Shown here piece after piece: positions 34,422 through 41,907 of a DNA stretch of 64,000 bases (within the stretch, counting starts at the first letter, position 1; the number at the start of each line of letters is the position of its first letter). Below the pieces are notes generated by a model. It worked only from the letters and a program-made list of their open reading frames with translations. It had not been told where the DNA came from and searched no databases. Source of the stretch: CAVEFW01 sp963643505 (GTDB taxonomy: Bacteria > Actinomycetota > Coriobacteriia > Coriobacteriales > Eggerthellaceae). The DNA lies in NCBI GenBank assembly GCA_963643505.1, contig CAVIKF010000005.1, positions 62,001-126,000 on the forward strand. The letters are read 5' to 3'. The position numbers and the translations under genes were made by a program.

Positions 34422-35035
34422 GGGTTGTATTAATACGACATGGCAAAACCCAAGGAAACTTAGAGAGGCGCTATGTCGGCTCGACTGACGAGCCGTTGTG
34501 TGCTGAGGGCAAACAAGAAGTACTCCAAATCGGTCAGGCACCCAACGTAGGCAGGGTTTATGTAACCTCGCTGATTCGAACGCAGCAAACTGCTTCGCTT
34601 TTGTTTCCGCAGGCGGAACAGGTGATTGTTCCCGGGCTTGAGGAGATGGATTTCGGTGCATTTGAAGGACGGAGCGCAGACGAGATGTCTGATGACGCCT
34701 CGTATAGACGTTGGGTTGATGGGGCGTGCAAGGGTCTTTGCCCGGAAGGCGAGTGTCAAGCGGGTTTTTGCCATAGGGTATGTATTGCCTTCGAGGAAGC
34801 GATGAGCGGTATGCGGGACGATAGCGACGCCGTGTTTGTCGTACACGGAGGTACCATCATGGCGATTATGGACAAATATGCAACGACGAATAGGCGCGAG
34901 CAGTCATACCATGATTGGCATGTGGACAATTGCGGGGGGTTCGTTTGCGAAACGAGCATTGACGAGGGGTGTCTCAAGCTCCAAAAGGTAGGGCCTTTCG
35001 AAATGGCATCATTTGCCCGACTGGGTGTCGTGTGA
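34418..35035 (+). CDS. cobC: Alpha-ribazole phosphatase-like histidine phosphatase
   Basis: A 205-residue histidine phosphatase. The catalytic motif VLIRHGKTQGN (His8) is followed by RRYVGSTDEPL, SLIRTQQTA, EEMDFGAFEG and the second histidine in VVHGGTIMAIM. In cob clusters this family removes the phosphate from alpha-ribazole phosphate or adenosylcobalamin phosphate. It is translationally coupled (ATGA) to the short CobU-like gene and ends within an intergenic palindromic repeat. Confidence 0.88.
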   Translation: MRVVLIRHGKTQGNLERRYVGSTDEPLCAEGKQEVLQIGQAPNVGRVYVTSLIRTQQTASLLFPQAEQVIVPGLEEMDFGAFEGRSADEMSDDASYRRWVDGACKGLCPEGECQAGFCHRVCIAFEEAMSGMRDDSDAVFVVHGGTIMAIMDKYATTNRREQSYHDWHVDNCGGFVCETSIDEGCLKLQKVGPFEMASFARLGVV

Positions 35036-35083
35036 CAGGTGCCAATTGTGACAGGCACCTGGCACCTGTCACAATGGTGCCTG
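35032..35083. repeat. Interdigitated REP-like palindromes at cobC end
   Basis: GTGACAGGTGCCA (35032-35044) pairs perfectly with 35060-35072. CAGGCACC inside its loop (35052-35059) pairs with GGTGCCTG at 35076-35083, so two mutually interlocking helices are possible. The first arm overlaps the cobC stop. GTGACAGG(T/C)GCC palindromes are known as scattered REP-like intergenic repeats; this one may also act as a terminator for the cob cluster. Confidence 0.75.
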
Positions 35084-35300
35084 ACATGAAGCGAGCGGCA
35101 TGAGGTAATCTTCACCTATGGGATTTGGATTGCCGGCCTTTACCGGCGCAGACGCGAAAGGCGTCGGGTTGTGCCTGCTGATAGATAGCAAATGACATTA
35201 TAATAAAGAGACATTTCATCACGATTTGAGCTAAGACGTGAACGCTCAAGATATTTTTAGAACAATTTTGCTTTTTTCAGTGTAGCGTCTGCTACTCATG

Positions 35301-35306
35301 TATAAT
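35301..35306 (+). promoter_or_regulatory. Candidate -10 hexamer for the corrinoid-uptake operon
   Basis: A perfect TATAAT lies just before the second riboswitch in an AT-rich 200-bp stretch. No convincing -35 hexamer is present at 16-18 bp (the region reads CAGTGT), so the call rests on position. Confidence 0.45.
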
Positions 35307-35317
35307 AACAGTGCACA

Positions 35318-35425
35318 GAAGAAGACGTCCTGATCCGGGAAAGTCGGGTGAGAATCCCGCACGGTACCGCCACTGTGACGCGTCGGCAAGGCCGGCGTCC
35401 AGCCAGAACACCGGTCGGGAAGCGT
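35318..35425 (+). ncRNA. Cobalamin riboswitch (compact)
   Basis: The core GGGAAAGTCGGGTGAGAATC, then CCGCACGGTACCGCCACTGTGAC, is nearly consensus. A short variable helix (GTCGGCAAGGCCGGC) follows, and the B12 box is CAGCCAGAACACCGGTC around 35400-35416. The element is shorter than the one at 19421. It precedes a terminator hairpin and the surface protein/ECF transporter operon, the classic arrangement for repression of corrinoid uptake when B12 is plentiful. Confidence 0.93.
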
Positions 35426-35509
35426 GTCGCGAACGCGGCGAGTCACCGCAATCGTGCCCGAATTGGCCTTTGGCTGTCGGCTTTTGCGCGGCGAATACGG
35501 GCTGCGCGT

Positions 35510-35540
35510 GGGAGTTGGTCCTGCGCGCAGCCTTTTGTTT
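35510..35540 (+). terminator. Riboswitch-associated intrinsic terminator
   Basis: GGCTGCGCG (35510-35518) pairs perfectly with CGCGCAGCC (35524-35532) across a 5-nt loop, directly followed by TTTTGTTT. It lies about 85 nt past the aptamer and 79 nt before the first start codon, as expected for a transcription-off expression platform. Confidence 0.88.
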
Positions 35541-35618
35541 GGCGGATGACGCCGGACGACGCCGCTGTCTTTCTTCTGGGTGGGGCCTCGCGTAGGGCGG
35601 GCTCCGGGAGAGGAAAGG

Positions 35619-37448
35619 ATGGGAATAGTGTCTAACATCATGCACCGAACAAACCTGGGGGCAAGGCTGCTGTCGTTGCTCCTTGCCGTTGTACTTGCCA
35701 TGGGCTTCGTGCCGATCGCCCCGAAGACGGCCTTTGCGGCGGGTGGCGACGTGACGGACGTCCCGGCCGCGCAGGGTGCGACCGCGCAAGATCCGGCCGA
35801 CGAGGGCATGGCCGCGCAGGGTGCGGCCGCGCAGGGTGCGGCCGCGCAAGACATAGCTGTTGGAGACCAGGGCGAGGAGGCGGAGACGTTGCCGCCCTCT
35901 CCCGACGGGGACACCTCCGACTTGGCGGGATACGTGACCGATGAGACCTTCACCGCAAGCGTCGGCGGGACGGTCGCGTCGGGTGTCGAGAAGCGCGAGG
36001 GCGGCTACAGCTACACCAAGTCCGTCTACGACCCGACGAGCCCGGACGCGGACAGTTGGGGCTACGTCTACATCCCGACGCCGACGAACCTCTACGTGGT
36101 CACCATCCCCGCAGGGACCGAGACGGTCGATCTCGACTTCAACGGTAACCAGACCTGGGTCTACAACTACACGGCCTCTGGTACCTATCTTTCCGGTTAC
36201 TACAGCGAGTATGGCACCGGCCCCACGAGTGCCACGGTCTCCGTTGACACCGACGAAGACGGCGCCTTCGACGTGATCCAGGTCCAGAACCCCTATGCGC
36301 TCGACTACAGCGGTGGCGAGATTCGCTTCGCTGTCACCTTCGCATACGATGACGCCTCCGCCCCCGGCGCCGAGGCGACCGACCCCTCGACCTACGCCGC
36401 GTCCTTGCAGGGCTTGTCCGACCGGTTCGTCGCCGGCGGGGAAAACCACGCGATCGACAACGATACCTGGGCTGCCGCCGTCGCCTTGAACGACCTTGGC
36501 CTTGGCGGCAAAATCGATACACCCTCCATCATCGCGTCCCTCGCTTCTGATGATGCGATGAGCGCCGGCAGGTTGGGCAAATACATCATGGCCCTCACTG
36601 CCGCGGGCGTCGACTGCACTGCCGTCACGATCGATGGCAAGACGCGCAACCTCGTCGCCGAGATGGAACAGACCACCGATTTCGACAACGAGTGGCTCAT
36701 CTACAGCGCCGTCGTGATGTTGCCCGTGTACGACTACGGTGACTACGCCGCGACCGACGACGCATATATCGGCAAGCTCGTCGACGCCGTCGTCGCCGGC
36801 ATGTCTTCCGCCGACAATCAAACCGTCGCCCAGGCTGCGCTCGCGCTCATTCCCTACCAGGACCAGACTGGCGTGGTTGAGGCTCTCACGAGCGCGAAGG
36901 CGACCCTTATCGCCTCGCAGCGCGACGACGGCGGTTTTGCGGGCTGGTCAGGTGCCACCGACCCTGACACGTCAAGCTGGGTTACGGCCGCTCTGGCCGC
37001 CCTGGGCGTCAACGTGTCTAAGCTCTCCGCGCAGGGAGCCTCAAACGGGGCCGATGCCGACGCCGCCGCTGCGCCGAAGACAGCTGCGGATTACCTGGCG
37101 GGCGTGTGTTACGACGATAACGGTACCATTCGCGTTCGCACCGCCGACGGCGAACCCATGGCCGCCTCCTCCGTCCTGCTCGGCCTCGCAGCCGTTTCGG
37201 GCCAACAGGCGGGCGGCCCCGACTACAACGTGTACACCGCGAACACTGTTACCCCTGTCACTCCGGTTGATCCCGAGAAGGACGATCCTGACTCGGACGA
37301 CGGGGACACCGCCAATCCCAACGGGAAGGGCACCAGCTCATCCGTGGCAAAGACGGGCGATGTGTCCCTTCCCTACGGCGTTGTTGCTGTTCTCGCGGCT
37401 GCTGTCGTAGCCTTCGTCGTTCTTCGTCGCGGGTATGAGAAAAAGTGA
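35619..37448 (+). CDS. Secreted, wall-anchored alpha-toroid protein, transcobalamin/intrinsic-factor alpha-domain-like
   Basis: A 609-residue surface protein. A signal peptide (about 1-40, ending KTAFA-AGG) is followed by an Ala/Gln/Gly linker with AAQGA repeats and an all-beta region (about 95-250). The next part (about 260-510) is an alpha/alpha-toroid-like repeat region, with LGKYIMALTAAGVDC, SQRDDGGFAGWSG and DTSSWVTAALAALGVN, as in terpenoid cyclase/transcobalamin folds. The C-terminus has SVAKTGD, a hydrophobic helix and RRGYEKK, resembling a sortase signal. Behind a cobalamin riboswitch and before a DUF4430 protein and ECF genes, it probably binds corrinoids at the surface; this is inference. 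Start choice: ATG 35619 after GGGAGAGG; GTG 35628 is possible. Confidence 0.8.
   Translation: MGIVSNIMHRTNLGARLLSLLLAVVLAMGFVPIAPKTAFAAGGDVTDVPAAQGATAQDPADEGMAAQGAAAQGAAAQDIAVGDQGEEAETLPPSPDGDTSDLAGYVTDETFTASVGGTVASGVEKREGGYSYTKSVYDPTSPDADSWGYVYIPTPTNLYVVTIPAGTETVDLDFNGNQTWVYNYTASGTYLSGYYSEYGTGPTSATVSVDTDEDGAFDVIQVQNPYALDYSGGEIRFAVTFAYDDASAPGAEATDPSTYAASLQGLSDRFVAGGENHAIDNDTWAAAVALNDLGLGGKIDTPSIIASLASDDAMSAGRLGKYIMALTAAGVDCTAVTIDGKTRNLVAEMEQTTDFDNEWLIYSAVVMLPVYDYGDYAATDDAYIGKLVDAVVAGMSSADNQTVAQAALALIPYQDQTGVVEALTSAKATLIASQRDDGGFAGWSGATDPDTSSWVTAALAALGVNVSKLSAQGASNGADADAAAAPKTAADYLAGVCYDDNGTIRVRTADGEPMAASSVLLGLAAVSGQQAGGPDYNVYTANTVTPVTPVDPEKDDPDSDDGDTANPNGKGTSSSVAKTGDVSLPYGVVAVLAAAVVAFVVLRRGYEKK
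35766..35850 (+). repeat. 15-bp coding repeats (Ala-Ala-Gln-Gly-Ala linker)
   Basis: GCCGCGCAGGGTGCG occurs at 35766, 35811 and 35826 with a partial copy at 35841, encoding AAQGA units in the linker after the signal peptide. Such units usually vary in number between strains. Confidence 0.8.
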
Positions 37449-38154
37449 CAGTCGGGTGTCTGACCATCGAAACATAGCATCGAGGCGGTGGGTCCTGCTG
37501 GCGACGGCGATCTTGGTCTTGGCGGCGCTTTGCGTCGCGGTAGCCCTGTCGCTGTCAAGCCAAAGCGGGACTGCCGCCTCGGCCGGGAACACCTCTGACC
37601 CGTCCGGTCAGGCCCAGCCCGCCATGACAAGCGAGGGCACGGCTGGTGACGCTGCCGACAAGGCTGATGGCAAGGCCGCCGAGGACGACGTTGACGCCGC
37701 CGGCGACGGCGAGGAGAAGACGTCCGGGGCAGATGCGGCCACTGGCGGCGAGGGCTCGGACAAAACCCCGTCGGCCACCGGTCCTACCGAGGCATCCGGG
37801 ACGGAGAGCCCCGATGCTTCGGGGGGTCCTCAACCTGCGCCTGCCACAGATGTCATCTCCGTCACCGTCGCCATCGACGCGACCTTGGGCGGGGGAGGGT
37901 ACTCGAGCTTTAACGTCACCGTCGAGGAGGGCGGCTCGGTCTACGATGCCTTGCGGGCGACGGGCGCGGCGATCAGCGGCTCGAGCACCTATGTGCGCTC
38001 CATCAACGGCTTCGCGGAGTTCCAAGCCGGCCCCAAGAGCGGGTGGCTCTACTATGTCGACGGTACGAAGCCCGACCGTTCCTGCGGGTCCTATACCTTG
38101 ACCGGCGGGGAGAGCATCCTTTGGAAGTACGTCGACGACTACACGAATTTCTAG
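37435..38154 (+). CDS. Membrane-anchored DUF4430 (transcobalamin beta-domain-like) protein
   Basis: A 239-residue protein. A basic N-terminus and one membrane helix (about 20-41) are followed by a disordered, acidic Ala/Gly/Thr-rich spacer (about 45-140). A C-terminal DUF4430 domain follows: VEEGGSVYDALRATG, STYVRSINGF, GPKSGWLYYVDGTKP, CGSYTLTGGESILWKY. DUF4430 corresponds to the C-terminal beta domain of transcobalamin and intrinsic factor. A Cys in the helix (AALC) is not a good lipobox. The start overlaps the upstream gene by 14 bp. The two proteins could together form a split two-domain corrinoid receptor delivering to the ECF transporter. Confidence 0.85.
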   Translation: MRKSDSRVSDHRNIASRRWVLLATAILVLAALCVAVALSLSSQSGTAASAGNTSDPSGQAQPAMTSEGTAGDAADKADGKAAEDDVDAAGDGEEKTSGADAATGGEGSDKTPSATGPTEASGTESPDASGGPQPAPATDVISVTVAIDATLGGGGYSSFNVTVEEGGSVYDALRATGAAISGSSTYVRSINGFAEFQAGPKSGWLYYVDGTKPDRSCGSYTLTGGESILWKYVDDYTNF

Positions 38155-38160
38155 GTCCCT

Positions 38161-39015
38161 GTGGGTACTCGTGCGGACATACGGGCTTTTGAAGGGCTGC
38201 ACCCTGCGTTTGCGGCCCTTTACTTTACCGCCGTCCTGGCGTTGACCATGACATTGGTTCACCCGGTGACGCTCGGACTTGCCGTCGTTACTGGCGTCGC
38301 CTACAACATGAGGCTGCGCGGTGCGGCGGCCTCCCTGCGCACCCTTGTGTGGCAAATCCCTTTGCTGCTCCTTATCACTTTGCTCAACCCCTTATTCTCC
38401 ATGACCGGCTCGACGGAGCTCATCCGCTTTTTCGATCACGCGATATACCTTGAGAGCCTGGCCTATGGTGCCTGCATGGGCCTTATGCTCATCGCCACGT
38501 TCCAGTGGTTCAGCAATGCCGCCGCGGTCATCACCTCGGACAAGATCATGCTCCTGCTCGGATCGGTGGCTCCGACGGTCGGCCTGCTCATCACCATGAC
38601 CATGCGGCTCGTGCCCCGGTTCGTGCGTCGCGGGGCGACGATCGCGGACGCGCGCTGTGCGTGTACCGCCGCAGGGGAGGGCCATGCCGAGCTTGCCGAG
38701 CGCGTGAACCAAGTCACGGTTTTGATGGGTTGGGGGATGGAGGACTCGTTGGAGACCTCGGACTCCATGCGGGCCCGCGGATGGGGCGCGGTGCGGAGGC
38801 GCTCGTCCTACGTGCGTGAGGAGTTTCGTGCGTTCGACGGGGCGGCATGCGCCTGCCTTTTCGTGCTTGTCATCCTTTGCGTCGTGTGCCACGTCCTCAT
38901 CGGCGGGCAGTTCTCGTTCTACCCGGTGATGGGCTCTTGGGCCGCGCCGGTCCTCTATGCGCCCTTCGCGGTGCTGCTTGTCCTCCCTTGGATTTTGGAG
39001 GTGGTCTCCGTATGA
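38161..39015 (+). CDS. ECF transporter T component
   Basis: A 284-residue EcfT-like membrane protein with about five to six helices. The cytoplasmic coupling region contains ITMTMRLVPRFVRRGATIADAR and the DSMRARGWGAVRRR motif. Such Arg-Gly motifs dock into the EcfA ATPases. Its start is a GTG at 38161, 6 bp after the DUF4430 gene, without a strong ribosome site; coupling to the preceding gene is likely. The stop overlaps the ATPase start by 4 bp. Confidence 0.88.
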   Translation: MGTRADIRAFEGLHPAFAALYFTAVLALTMTLVHPVTLGLAVVTGVAYNMRLRGAAASLRTLVWQIPLLLLITLLNPLFSMTGSTELIRFFDHAIYLESLAYGACMGLMLIATFQWFSNAAAVITSDKIMLLLGSVAPTVGLLITMTMRLVPRFVRRGATIADARCACTAAGEGHAELAERVNQVTVLMGWGMEDSLETSDSMRARGWGAVRRRSSYVREEFRAFDGAACACLFVLVILCVVCHVLIGGQFSFYPVMGSWAAPVLYAPFAVLLVLPWILEVVSV

Positions 39016-40460
39016 TGGACGCTTTGAGCTACGAGGGCTTCTCGTTTGCCTACCCCGGGTGCGAACGTGTGTGCGACGGGGTTGATTGGTCGGTGCCCGA
39101 AGGGTCGTTCACCTTGCTTGTGGGCGGCACCGGCTGTGGCAAGACCACGCTTTTACGCTGCGCGAAACCCGAGCTTGCGCCTGCAGGATCGCGCGGGGGT
39201 GTGGTGCGTGCCTTCGGCGAGGACGTGTGCGGGATGGACGTGGCTCGCTCTGCGGCAACGATCGGTTACGTCGCGCAAAGTCCCGACAATCAACTGGTGT
39301 GTCACACCGTATGGCACGAGATGGCGTTCGGTTTGGAAAGCCTCGGGGAGCCGAAGGAGGAGATGCGCCGTCGCGTTGCGGAGGTTGCCCACTTTTTCGG
39401 GATCGAGCCTTGGTTTAGGCGCGAGGTCGACGGCTTGTCCGGCGGACAAAAACAGCTCCTCAACCTCGCGAGCGTCTTGGTGATGCAACCGCGGATCCTT
39501 CTTCTTGACGAGCCTACGTCCCAACTCGACCCTGTCGCCCAAAAGAGCTTCTCCCACGCCCTGTTTCGCCTCAACCGCGAGCTCGGCCTTACGATTGTCG
39601 TCGCGACCCACAGCCCCCACCAGATGGAAAGCTACGCGACCGCGTGCGTGCGACTCGAGGGCGGGAAAATCGTCCCCTGTGACAAGGCCGTCTACCGTGA
39701 ACGACCGCTTCGTTGCGTCCCCTCCCGGAACAAGGAGGCAACTGATGCGGTCGTAGAGGTCTCCGACGTGCACTTTCGCTACAGTAAGTCCGATCCCTTC
39801 GTGCTGCGCGGCGCCGACATCCGCGTGGATGAGGGTGAGGTCAGCGCCCTGGTGGGTGGTAACGGGTCGGGCAAGTCGACGATGTTGAGACTTATGGCGG
39901 GCCTCGCGAAGCCTTCGAGGGGGAAGGTCCAAAACACCCTGTCCAAAACCCAGGCGTATCTCCCCCAAAATCCCAAGGCGCTCTTCACGGCGGACACGGT
40001 GGAGGAGGAGCTCATGGAGTGGGCTAGCGCCTGCGACTACGGCCGCGAGGAGGTCGGTGAGTGGCTTGAGCGTATATCCCTTACCGCCTGCACCGGGAGG
40101 CACCCCTATGATTTGTCCGGAGGCCAACAACAACTGCTCGCCTTCGCTAAGGTCGCTCTCACGCGCCCACTTTTGCTGTTGCTCGACGAGCCGGCAAAAG
40201 GATTGGACGCAACGTCGAAGTGTATGCTCGCCCGCATGGTGAAACAGCAGGCAGGGGCCAGTACGACCATTGTGATGGCGACCCACGACCTCGCGTTTGC
40301 TGCCTGCGTCTGCGATCGGGTCTCCATGATGTTCGACGGCCAGGTGACCTGCACCGAGCCGGCGGACCGCTTTTTCGAGCGCAACCTCTTCTACCGGCCC
40401 GTGGCCGATGCGTTTACGGATACGTACCTGTCCGGCAAGGAAGGGATGGAACGTCTGTGA
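39012..40460 (+). CDS. ECF transporter ATPase, two fused ABC domains (A-A')
   Basis: A 482-residue protein with two complete ABC modules. Domain 1 has Walker A GGTGCGKT (38-45), signature LSGGQKQLLNLA and Walker B RILLLDEPTSQLD. Domain 2 has Walker A GGNGSGKS (282-289), signature LSGGQQQLLAFAKV and Walker B LLLLLDEPAKGLD. Both H-loops are present (ATHSP and ATHDL). It powers uptake by the T and S components encoded on either side. The fusion of A and A' in one chain is common in group I ECF systems. Start at ATG 39012 (or 39015) within the T gene stop; GTGA coupling to the S gene at the other end. Confidence 0.93.
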   Translation: MMDALSYEGFSFAYPGCERVCDGVDWSVPEGSFTLLVGGTGCGKTTLLRCAKPELAPAGSRGGVVRAFGEDVCGMDVARSAATIGYVAQSPDNQLVCHTVWHEMAFGLESLGEPKEEMRRRVAEVAHFFGIEPWFRREVDGLSGGQKQLLNLASVLVMQPRILLLDEPTSQLDPVAQKSFSHALFRLNRELGLTIVVATHSPHQMESYATACVRLEGGKIVPCDKAVYRERPLRCVPSRNKEATDAVVEVSDVHFRYSKSDPFVLRGADIRVDEGEVSALVGGNGSGKSTMLRLMAGLAKPSRGKVQNTLSKTQAYLPQNPKALFTADTVEEELMEWASACDYGREEVGEWLERISLTACTGRHPYDLSGGQQQLLAFAKVALTRPLLLLLDEPAKGLDATSKCMLARMVKQQAGASTTIVMATHDLAFAACVCDRVSMMFDGQVTCTEPADRFFERNLFYRPVADAFTDTYLSGKEGMERL

Positions 40461-41173
40461 CGCGCAAGGAGGGAAGGCCCGGACTCGTTGAGGTGTTGCC
40501 ACTGTTGCTCGTGCCGGTGGTTTTGTTGGCGTGCGCCCTTGCCCGTATCGAGCAGGCGGCCGTCCTGACTCTCGTCGTCGTCCTTGCCGCGCTTGGTGTG
40601 TTCTTCGCGGGCTTCGAGTCGTCGAGGCCGAGCCTGAGAACCATCATGCCCACCGTCGTCCTCGCGGCTCTCGCTGCTGCGGGGCGCATCTTGTTCGCCG
40701 CGATTCCCGATGTGAAGCCGGTGAGCGCCATCGCCATCATGGCGGGTGTGGTCTTCGGCCGTCGGAGCGGGTTCATGGTGGGGGCCTTGGCCGCCCTCGT
40801 CTCCAACTTCTTCTTCGGACAAGGCCCTTGGACCCCTTGGCAGATGTACGCGTGGGGCATGGTCGGCTACCTCGCCGGCGTGTTGGCGGACCGGGGGGCC
40901 TTCGAGTGGCGCGTGGGCAGGCGCGGCGTGGCTCCCGTGATGTACGCGTACGGCTTCGCCTCGGGCCTGTTGTACGGTTTTCTGCTGAACACGTGGTACG
41001 TCGTCGGATTTGTTCAGCCCATCACGGTCCCGACGGCGCTCGCTGCCTATGCCTTGGGCTTTCCTCTCGATCTCATCCATGCTACCGCCACCGTCGCGTT
41101 CCTCGTCTTGCTCTACGAGCCTTGGCGGGTCAAGCTCGGGCGTATCAAGGCAAAGTACGAGCTCGGGTCCTGA
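40457..41173 (+). CDS. ECF transporter S component, probable corrinoid specificity (CbrT-like)
   Basis: A 238-residue protein with about six to seven helices. AAAGRILFAAIPDVKPVSAIAI and FGRRSGFMVGALAALVSNFFFGQGPWTPWQMYAWG match the S-component family whose best-known member is CbrT, a vitamin B12 transporter. A basic C-terminus (RVKLGRIKAKYE) follows the last helix. Specificity for cobalamin or cobinamide is inferred from the riboswitch and the surface proteins. The GTG at 40457 overlaps the ATPase stop (GTGA). Confidence 0.85.
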   Translation: MTRKEGRPGLVEVLPLLLVPVVLLACALARIEQAAVLTLVVVLAALGVFFAGFESSRPSLRTIMPTVVLAALAAAGRILFAAIPDVKPVSAIAIMAGVVFGRRSGFMVGALAALVSNFFFGQGPWTPWQMYAWGMVGYLAGVLADRGAFEWRVGRRGVAPVMYAYGFASGLLYGFLLNTWYVVGFVQPITVPTALAAYALGFPLDLIHATATVAFLVLLYEPWRVKLGRIKAKYELGS

Positions 41174-41206
41174 CCGTGTCCTCCCAGGTGTTGGATAGCG
41201 CCTTTT

Positions 41207-41234
41207 TTGACAAGGGCGAAAGGGTGGCTATAAA
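41207..41234 (+). promoter_or_regulatory. Strong sigma-70-type promoter for the YrdC gene
   Basis: TTGACA (41207-41212), 16-bp spacer, TATAAA (41229-41234), 59 bp before the ATG at 41294. Both hexamers are near consensus. Confidence 0.75.
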
Positions 41235-41293
41235 ATGGGCGTTCATGCGGCAACCGTCGTGCAATCTTTGACGTAATCTACGAAAGAGCAGAC

Positions 41294-41896
41294 ATGGACG
41301 TATCTGATAGTGCATTGAATGACGCGGTTGAGGCGTTGTGCGCTGGTCGACCCGTCCTGTTCCCTACCGATACGGTGTGCGGGCTCGGCGTTTCGGTACG
41401 CCATGCCGCAACCCCCGATATCCTGTTCACGTTGAAAAACCGTGAGAGGTCCAAGCCTGTCGCCTGGTTGGTGGGGGGCGTCGAGGACCTCGACAGATAC
41501 GGTGCCGACCTCCCCGCCCTTGCCAAGGATCTATCGCGTGTGTTTTGGCCAGGTCCCTTGACGTTGGTTGTCAAGGCGAGCAAGGAGGTCCCGTTTGCGT
41601 TTCGGTCCGAGGCGGGGACGATCGGTTTGCGCATGCCTTGCAACAAGACCGCCCTCGAACTCATTCGGGCGGTCGGGTGCCCTTTGGCTACGACCTCGGC
41701 CAATATCACAGGACGCCCCGCACCCCGCACCGTTGACGACATCGACGACGACCTTATCCGCGCTGTCGGGGTTGTCCTCGATGACGGACAAGAAAAATCA
41801 GGAGTCGCCTCAACTGTCTTGGACTGCACGGGCGACCATCCGCTCATGTTGCGCTGTGGGGCAATCAGCGCGGCGGATATTGCAGCCCACTCGTGA
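41294..41896 (+). CDS. YrdC/Sua5-type threonylcarbamoyl-AMP synthase
   Basis: A 200-residue YrdC-domain protein: GRPVLFPTDTVCGLGVSV, LKNRERSKPVAWLVG (KxR...K-SKP nucleotide-binding motif), FWPGPLTLVVKAS, GTIGLRMPCN and ATTSANITGRPAP. It makes L-threonylcarbamoyladenylate from Thr, bicarbonate and ATP for tRNA t6A37 modification. The length fits the short TsaC form without the Sua5 C-terminal domain. It lies 11 bp ahead of the hydrolase gene. Confidence 0.92.
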   Translation: MDVSDSALNDAVEALCAGRPVLFPTDTVCGLGVSVRHAATPDILFTLKNRERSKPVAWLVGGVEDLDRYGADLPALAKDLSRVFWPGPLTLVVKASKEVPFAFRSEAGTIGLRMPCNKTALELIRAVGCPLATTSANITGRPAPRTVDDIDDDLIRAVGVVLDDGQEKSGVASTVLDCTGDHPLMLRCGAISAADIAAHS

Positions 41897-41907
41897 GTTA
41901 GGACTAT

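Noticed and set aside
35292..36821. 509-codon antisense frame across the riboswitch and surface protein gene
   Set aside because: It runs through the aptamer and terminator and mirrors the GC-rich gene; low-complexity Gly/Val/Arg content.
37435..38154. DUF4430 protein considered as a lipoprotein
   Set aside because: The cysteine in the membrane helix follows Ala-Ala-Leu and lies too deep in the helix for a normal lipobox; a membrane anchor is more likely.
39153..40502. 449-codon antisense frame over the ECF ATPase gene
   Set aside because: Shadow of a gene with two complete ABC motif sets.
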